Shown here: in pieces, positions 59,548 through 64,000 of the stretch
How the letters are laid out: every line of letters begins with the position of its first letter
How positions within the stretch are numbered: position 1 is the first letter of the stretch
Source: Cellulosimicrobium funkei
GTDB taxonomy: Bacteria; Actinomycetota; Actinomycetes; Actinomycetales; Cellulomonadaceae
Assembly: GCF_004519295.1 (NCBI RefSeq)
Contig: NZ_SOZH01000003.1
Span: 124,001-188,000, forward strand
Length of the DNA stretch: 64,000 nt
Direction: 5' to 3'
Made by a program: the position numbers and the translations under genes
The notes under the pieces: generated by a model
The model's input: the letters and a program-made list of their open reading frames with translations, nothing else
Databases searched by the model: none
Told to the model about the DNA's origin: nothing

Positions 59548-60261
59548 GGGCGGGGTGCCCGGGCGGACCAGGCCGGTCTCGTAGGCGACGACGACGAGAC
59601 CGGCCCGGTCCCGCACCCCCAGCTTGGCGAGGATGCGGCCCACGTGCGTGCGCGCCGTCGCCGGGCTCATGAACAGGGCCGCGCCGATCTCGTCGTTCGT
59701 CAGTCCGCGGCCGACGTGCGCGAGCACCTCGCGCTCGCGGTCCGTGAGCCGGTCGGCGACCGCGGCGGCGAGCGCGTCGTCACGCCGCCCGGCGTCGACC
59801 GCCTGCGCGACCACGCGCGCCGTCACCGCGGGGGAGAGCAGCGCGTCGCCCGCGGCGGCCGTGCGCACCGCGCCGCGCAGCTCGTCCGGGCTCGCGTCCT
59901 TGAGCAGGAAGCCCGACGCCCCGGCCCGCAGCGCCGCGAAGAGGTTCGCGTCGTCGTCGAACGTCGTGAGGACCACGACGCGCGGTCCGGGCACCGCACC
60001 GTCCGCCCCCGTCGCGACGCCCGGCAGCCCCGAGCCGGGGGCCGCATCGTCGACGATCTGACGCGTGGCCGCGATCCCGTCGAGCACGGGCATCTGGAGG
60101 TCCATGAGGACGACGTCGGGGCGCACGCGGCGCACGAGCGCGACGCCCTCGCGGCCGTCGGGCGCCTCGCCGACGACCTCGACGTCGTCCGCCCGCTCGA
60201 GCAGCGCGCGGATGCCCGTCCGGACGAGGGGCTGGTCGTCGACCAGCACGACGCGGATCAC
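59542..60261 (-). CDS. NarL/FixJ-family response regulator
   Basis: 239 residues. Receiver: VVLVDDQPLVRTG, phospho-Asp in VVLMDLQMPVLDG, Thr in VVVLTTFDDD, Lys in GFLLKDA; a linker insert of about 18 residues (DDAAPGSGLPGVATGADG) sits between beta-3 and beta-4 and is unusual for the family. HTH: LTDREREVLAHVGRGLTNDEIGAALFMSPATARTHVGRILAKLGVRDR. GTG start overlaps the kinase stop by 4 bp. The stop codon is inside the nested inverted repeat. Confidence 0.93.
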   Translation of the reverse strand: MIRVVLVDDQPLVRTGIRALLERADDVEVVGEAPDGREGVALVRRVRPDVVLMDLQMPVLDGIAATRQIVDDAAPGSGLPGVATGADGAVPGPRVVVLTTFDDDANLFAALRAGASGFLLKDASPDELRGAVRTAAAGDALLSPAVTARVVAQAVDAGRRDDALAAAVADRLTDREREVLAHVGRGLTNDEIGAALFMSPATARTHVGRILAKLGVRDRAGLVVVAYETGLVRPGTPPR

Positions 60262-61586
60262 GGGGCACCCCCGCCCGAGGACTGCGGTCGCCGCGCGGAA
60301 TCCGTCCCGCTCACCGCGGCGCCGGGCGTGAGCGGCACGCGTGCCCGCAGCCGGAACCCACCGCTGTCGGGCGTGGTGGCCTCGACGGTGCCGCCCAGGA
60401 CCGCGACGCGCTCGCGCAGGCCGCGCAGCCCGAACCCGCCACGGTCCGTGGCGTCCCCCTCGCCCCGAGCCCCGGGGCCGTCGTCGCGCACCTCGACCGC
60501 GAGCACGTCGCCCGGTGCACCGGGCGAGCGCTCCAGCGCCACGCGGACGACGGCGGCGCGCGCCCCCGCGTGCCGCAGCACGTTGGTCAGGCCCTCCTGG
60601 ACGACCCGGTACGCCGCCGCGCCCGCGGCGGTGCCCTCCGCGGTCCCCGAGGGCAGGTCGACGTCGAGGGTGACGTCGAGCCCGGCCGCCCGGGCCGTGC
60701 GCGCGAGGTCGTCGAGCCGGTCGATGCGCGCCTGGTCCGCGAGCCCCGCGGGCGCGGCCGTCCCGCGCAGCGCGCGCACCGTGGCGCGCAGGTCCGCCAG
60801 GGCCGTCGTCGTGGCCGTCCGGACGAGCTCGAGCTCGGCCCGCGCGGCCGCGAGCGCGTCCGACTGTGCGGCACCGACGGCCTCCACGTCGTCGAGTGCC
60901 TCGCGGGCGACGTTCGTGTGCAGGGAGACGACGGCGAGGTGGTGCCCGACGACGTCGTGCAGGTCGCGGGCGACGGCCTCCCGGTCGTGCGCGAGCCGGT
61001 CGGCGGACTCGAGCTCGAGCGTCTGCTCGCGCAGCGCGTCCGCGTGGCGCCGCTGCTCGTCGCGCTGCCGGCGGGTGAACGACCCATGCCCGAGGGCGAT
61101 CGCCGCGGCCATGAGCGCCACGGTCGTCGCCAGCTCGTAGCCGACGACGTACCGGACGTCGTCGCCCTCGGCGAGCCGGAAGTACGTCGAGGCGACGACG
61201 AGCGCCGCCGCGACCCCGACGGCCCAGCCGAGCCGGCCCGCGACGGCCGCCGAGTACAGGGCGACCGAGACGGGCAGGGCGAGGCCGATCGCGGGCAGGT
61301 CGAGCGTGTAGTAGGCGCAGATGACCAGCGCGGTCGCGACGAGGACCCCGACGGGGAAGCGGCGCCGGCCGAGCACGAGGAGACCCAGCACGAGGGCGAT
61401 CGGGTACGCGACCCACGGGTCGGCCCGCGTGCCCCCGACGTCGGCGGCGATGGCGAACGCGACGACGTCGAACACCGCGAACCCCAGCAGGGCGTCGATG
61501 AGCCACGGCGGGGGCGACGGGCGCGACGGCCGGGTCGCGGAAGGCGACCCGGCGGGCCGGTCGTGCGGGAGATCGCGGGACGTCAC
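60258..61586 (-). CDS. sensor histidine kinase (HisKA_3 type)
   Basis: 442 residues from GTG 61586. Five to six N-terminal membrane helices (LIDALLGFAVFDVVAFAIAADVGG onward), then DREAVARDLHDVVGHHLAVVSLHT with the phospho-His in LHDVVGHH, and an HATPase region (YRVVQEGLTNVLRHAG, VEVRDDGPG, GGFGLRGLRERVAVLGG). A minus-strand TAGACT (61600-61595) lies 8 nt upstream of this GTG, pointing to a leaderless transcript; GTG 61592 is an alternative. Paired with the response regulator; target unknown, though the divergent small membrane protein gene is a candidate. Confidence 0.9.
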   Translation of the reverse strand: MTSRDLPHDRPAGSPSATRPSRPSPPPWLIDALLGFAVFDVVAFAIAADVGGTRADPWVAYPIALVLGLLVLGRRRFPVGVLVATALVICAYYTLDLPAIGLALPVSVALYSAAVAGRLGWAVGVAAALVVASTYFRLAEGDDVRYVVGYELATTVALMAAAIALGHGSFTRRQRDEQRRHADALREQTLELESADRLAHDREAVARDLHDVVGHHLAVVSLHTNVAREALDDVEAVGAAQSDALAAARAELELVRTATTTALADLRATVRALRGTAAPAGLADQARIDRLDDLARTARAAGLDVTLDVDLPSGTAEGTAAGAAAYRVVQEGLTNVLRHAGARAAVVRVALERSPGAPGDVLAVEVRDDGPGARGEGDATDRGGFGLRGLRERVAVLGGTVEATTPDSGGFRLRARVPLTPGAAVSGTDSARRPQSSGGGAP

Positions 61587-61594
61587 GACCACCG

Positions 61595-61600
61595 AGTCTA
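61595..61600 (-). promoter_or_regulatory. -10 element of the kinase/regulator operon
   Basis: TAGACT on the minus strand, 8 nt before GTG 61586; no ribosome binding site. Confidence 0.4.
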
Positions 61601-61739
61601 GGAAGACGCACCCCGACGCGCGTCCGTCGCGGGGCGGGTCCACGTCAGGGTCGACTACGTCGAGACGCGTACGCGCGGGGCGCGGGACGACGCATCGCGT
61701 CGCGCGCCGGGGCGGACGCGGCGCCGCACCGCGGCTCCC

Positions 61740-61745
61740 TAGCGT
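61740..61745 (+). promoter_or_regulatory. -10 element, leaderless small membrane protein gene
   Basis: TAGCGT, 7 nt before ATG 61753; the sequence between (CGACGCC) cannot act as a ribosome binding site. Confidence 0.45.
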
Positions 61746-61752
61746 CGACGCC

Positions 61753-62172
61753 ATGAACCCGACTCCCCGCTCCACGCTCGGCGAGATCGTCTCCTCGCTG
61801 AGCTGGCCGCTCGTCCTCGGGCTCGGCGCGCTCGCGCTCGTCCGACCGCTCCTGAGCGTCACAGGCCTCGACGACACGATCGGCAGGCCCGCCGCGCCCC
61901 TGCTCACGACCCTCGTGCTCACGGTCGTGTGGGTCGGCGCGATCGTCGTCGCCCACCCGGCGCACCCGCTCGCGACCGGCGTGGCCGTCGGGCTCGCCTA
62001 CGGCGTCCTCGCGCTGCTCCTCAGCGCCGTGCTGTCGCCGATCCTCACCGGCGAGCTCCAGGGCCCCGTCGCGCACCCCGTCGCGATCGTCCCGATGCTG
62101 CTCACCAACTCGGCCTGGGGCGCGCTCGCGGGGGCCGTGGCGCTCGGTCTCCTCGCGACCCGACGTCGTTGA
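61753..62172 (+). CDS. small four-helix membrane protein
   Basis: 139 residues, four hydrophobic helices (SLSWPLVLGLGALALVRPLL, LLTTLVLTVVWVGAIVVAH, ATGVAVGLAYGVLALLLSAVLS, MLLTNSAWGALAGAVALGLLA) with short charged ends. No recognised domain; similar small proteins are frequently encoded next to NarL-type two-component systems in actinobacteria. The leaderless start, divergent from the kinase operon across 166 bp, makes it a plausible regulated target (inference). Confidence 0.78.
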   Translation: MNPTPRSTLGEIVSSLSWPLVLGLGALALVRPLLSVTGLDDTIGRPAAPLLTTLVLTVVWVGAIVVAHPAHPLATGVAVGLAYGVLALLLSAVLSPILTGELQGPVAHPVAIVPMLLTNSAWGALAGAVALGLLATRRR

Positions 62173-62329
62173 GGCCCGACCAGCCGACGTCTCGCGGCGC
62201 CACCCCGCCTCCCCGACTCCGCGACCGCCCCGTCCCTGGCACCACCCCGAGCCGCGACCGCGCGCGCTCGGGGTCGGTTCCGGGCGCGCGTACGCTTCCG
62301 AGCGGACGCGCCCGGCACCGCCCGGTCCC

Positions 62330-62335
62330 TAGCGT
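62330..62335 (+). promoter_or_regulatory. -10 element upstream of multicopper oxidase
   Basis: TAGCGT followed by CGAC, the same string as at 61740, giving a transcript with a leader of about 70 nt that includes the GGAGAAG ribosome binding site of ATG 62414. Confidence 0.4.
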
Positions 62336-62413
62336 CGACAGCGTCGCCCGCACCGCCGGGCCGCCGTCGAACCGCACCCGCCGCCCGCCGTCGTCCACCC
62401 TGGAGAAGACCCG

Positions 62414-64000
62414 ATGACGACCACGTACACCACCCCGCCGCCCGCCGTCCCCCCGACCCCCGGGGCACCCGTCGGACCGCCCGGGCGTCGCCCGCGACGG
62501 CGGCGTGGCCCGCTCGCCCGCGTCCTCCTCGTGCTCGGGCTCGTCGTCGTCCTGTTCGTCGGAGCCGTCGCCGCGGTCGTGGGCGTCGCGTGGGCGCGCG
62601 CCGCGACGAGCACGGCGGGAGCCGTGGAGTTCACGCGGCCGCTCGCCGTCCCGCCGCGCGCGGAGTCACGCGTGGAGGACGGCGTGCGCGTCTTCGAGCT
62701 CGAGGCGCGCGAGGGCGTCGCCGACCTCGGCGCGTCCGCCCCGACCCCGACGATCGGGCTGAACGGCGACTACCTGGGCCCCACCCTGCGGGCCGCGCGC
62801 GGGGAGCGCGTGCGCGTCGACGTGACGAACGCCCTCGACGAGACGACGACGCTCCACTGGCACGGCATGCACCTGCCGTCCGCGATGGACGGCGGCCCCC
62901 ACCAGATGGTCGAGCCGGGCGAGACGTGGTCGCCCACGTGGACGATCGACCAGCCCGCCGCGACCCTCTGGTATCACCCGCACCTGCACGGGCAGACCGC
63001 GAGCCAGGTGTACCGCGGGCTCGCGGGGATGTTCCTCATCGACGACCCTGCCGCCGCCGACGGCCCGGCCGCCGACCTGCCGCACGAGTACGGCGTCGAC
63101 GACGTCCCCGTCATCCTCCAGGACAAGAGCTTTCACGCCGACGGGCGGCTCGACGACGCCGTCTCCTTCCTCTCGCCGGTCGGCCCGCTCGGCGACAGGG
63201 TGCTCGTCAACGGCACACCGGGGCCCTACCTCGACGTCACGACCGAGCGCGTCCGCCTGCGCCTGCTCAACGGCTCCGACTCGCGCGTCTACGACGTGGG
63301 CCTCGCCGACGGCGGCACGGTCCAGCTCGTCGGGACCGACGGTGGGCTGCTACCCGTCCCGCAGTCTGTCGAGCGCGTGCGCCTCTCCCCGGGCGACCGG
63401 GCGGAAGTCGTCGTGACCATGGCTCCGGGGCAGCGCGCGGTCCTGCGCAGCTTCCCGCCCGAGCTGGGCGTCAACCCGTTGTTCGAGCGCTTCTCGGGCG
63501 GTGACGACACCCTCGACCTCCTCGAGCTTCGCGCGGCCGGCACGCTCGAGCCGAGCCCCGACGTCCCGGGCACGCTCGGCGCCGCCGACCCCGCGGGTGC
63601 ACTCGACGAGTCCGACGCCGTGCGCACCCGCCGCTTCCAGCTCGCCGGGGCCGCGATCAACGGACGCTCCATGGACATGGCGCGGATCGACGAGGTCGTC
63701 ACGGTCGGCGAGACCGAGGTGTGGGAGGTCACCGGGCTCGACGACACCCCGCACAACTTCCACGTGCACGACGTCCAGTTCCGCGTCCTCGACGTCGCCG
63801 GGCAGCCGCCCGGGCCGGACCTCGCCGGGTGGCAGGACACGGTCTACGTCCGGCCGGGGCACGTGACGCGCCTGCTCGTCCGGTTCGACGCCGCCGAGGG
63901 CACGACCGACCCGACCACCCCGTACATGTTCCACTGCCACCTCCTCACGCACGAGGACCGCGGCATGATGGGCCAGCTCGCCGTCGTCGCCCCGGGCGAG
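62414..64000 (+). CDS. multicopper oxidase (3' end missing)
   Basis: 529 codons to the window edge with no stop. ATG 62414 has GGAGAAG upstream. A Pro-rich cytosolic N-terminus and RRPRRRRG precede one membrane helix (VLLVLGLVVVLFVGAVAAVVGVAWA), so it is probably membrane-anchored with the enzyme outside. All four copper-ligand clusters are visible: HWHGMH, WYHPHLHG, PHNFHVHD and the type 1 site MFHCHLLTHEDRGMMGQ. CueO/SufI-like laccase family; oxidises Cu(I), phenols or metals with O2. The frame ends within a few residues of the usual family C-terminus. Confidence 0.93.
   Translation, partial: MTTTYTTPPPAVPPTPGAPVGPPGRRPRRRRGPLARVLLVLGLVVVLFVGAVAAVVGVAWARAATSTAGAVEFTRPLAVPPRAESRVEDGVRVFELEAREGVADLGASAPTPTIGLNGDYLGPTLRAARGERVRVDVTNALDETTTLHWHGMHLPSAMDGGPHQMVEPGETWSPTWTIDQPAATLWYHPHLHGQTASQVYRGLAGMFLIDDPAAADGPAADLPHEYGVDDVPVILQDKSFHADGRLDDAVSFLSPVGPLGDRVLVNGTPGPYLDVTTERVRLRLLNGSDSRVYDVGLADGGTVQLVGTDGGLLPVPQSVERVRLSPGDRAEVVVTMAPGQRAVLRSFPPELGVNPLFERFSGGDDTLDLLELRAAGTLEPSPDVPGTLGAADPAGALDESDAVRTRRFQLAGAAINGRSMDMARIDEVVTVGETEVWEVTGLDDTPHNFHVHDVQFRVLDVAGQPPGPDLAGWQDTVYVRPGHVTRLLVRFDAAEGTTDPTTPYMFHCHLLTHEDRGMMGQLAVVAPGE

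Overview
The window is very G+C-rich chromosomal DNA with strong third-position GC bias, many GTG starts, 1-4 bp stop/start overlaps (ATGA, GTGA) and several leaderless-looking promoters (TANNNT placed 6-8 nt before the start codon). Gene content (ANTAR and DUF3618 proteins, actinobacterial holin-like and SHOCT proteins, MalT-like LuxR regulators, CDGSH protein, manganese catalase, CtaG/DUF2243 pair) points to a high-GC actinobacterium. The style fits the Cellulosimicrobium/Cellulomonas/Isoptericola group (Micrococcales), but that placement is inference. I saw no insertion sequence, prophage, CRISPR array or rRNA. One tRNA gene, tRNA-Leu(GAG), is present. Two genes are cut by the window edges: an aldehyde dehydrogenase (left) and a multicopper oxidase (right).

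Layout. 0-6.3 kb: aldehyde dehydrogenase, metallo-beta-lactamase-fold hydrolase, and a very large secreted carbohydrate protein joining a PQQ-type sugar dehydrogenase domain, a PKD domain, a carbohydrate-binding-like domain and a sugar isomerase/epimerase TIM barrel. 6.4-8.5 kb: three-gene envelope operon (DUF3618, holin-like, LEA-like). 8.7-15.6 kb: redox/stress island with a heme-oxygenase-like diiron protein, a glycosyltransferase and a CDGSH [2Fe-2S] protein in one overlapping operon, facing an SDR/DUF2231 pair, then manganese catalase and a cytochrome P450. 15.7-19.1 kb: small acidic protein, DUF6098, a GAF-ANTAR regulator driving DUF2243 and CtaG-like membrane proteins, and an SRPBCC protein.

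19.1-25.3 kb is a minus-strand sugar ABC operon (lipoprotein, two permeases) continuing into a zinc alcohol dehydrogenase and a phytoene-desaturase-like FAD enzyme. 25.5-26.7 kb holds a FUSC-type transporter. 26.7-33.5 kb is a minus-strand NMT1/sulfonate-type ABC operon that also carries a 16-codon leader ORF, a GntR/FCD regulator, an Ldh-family oxidoreductase, a BAAT-type hydrolase and a DUF1684 protein: probably uptake plus catabolism of one unidentified small molecule. 33.6-41.7 kb: divergent SHOCT-domain proteins, a membrane protein, a MalT-like LuxR regulator and a P-type cation ATPase. 41.8-46.5 kb: ABC-2 exporter plus two-component system in one operon, resembling peptide-antibiotic resistance modules.

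46.6-51.8 kb: an unrecognised protein, a candidate small structured RNA, a FadR-type GntR regulator divergent from a CynX-type MFS transporter, a YoaK-family protein, an SDR and a lipoprotein. 51.9-57.2 kb: tRNA-Leu, AI-2E-type membrane protein, DUF1905 protein, and an amino-acid permease divergent from alanine dehydrogenase across a shared inverted repeat, then a GNAT acetyltransferase. 57.3-64 kb: an M3 metallopeptidase, a nested inverted repeat, a second NarL-type two-component system, a small membrane protein and the truncated multicopper oxidase. The best candidates for under-described biology are the diiron/GT2/CDGSH plus catalase/P450 island, the NMT1-type operon with its coupled mini-ORF, the four-domain secreted fusion, the candidate sRNA at 47.3-47.4 kb and the nested repeat at 59.5 kb.
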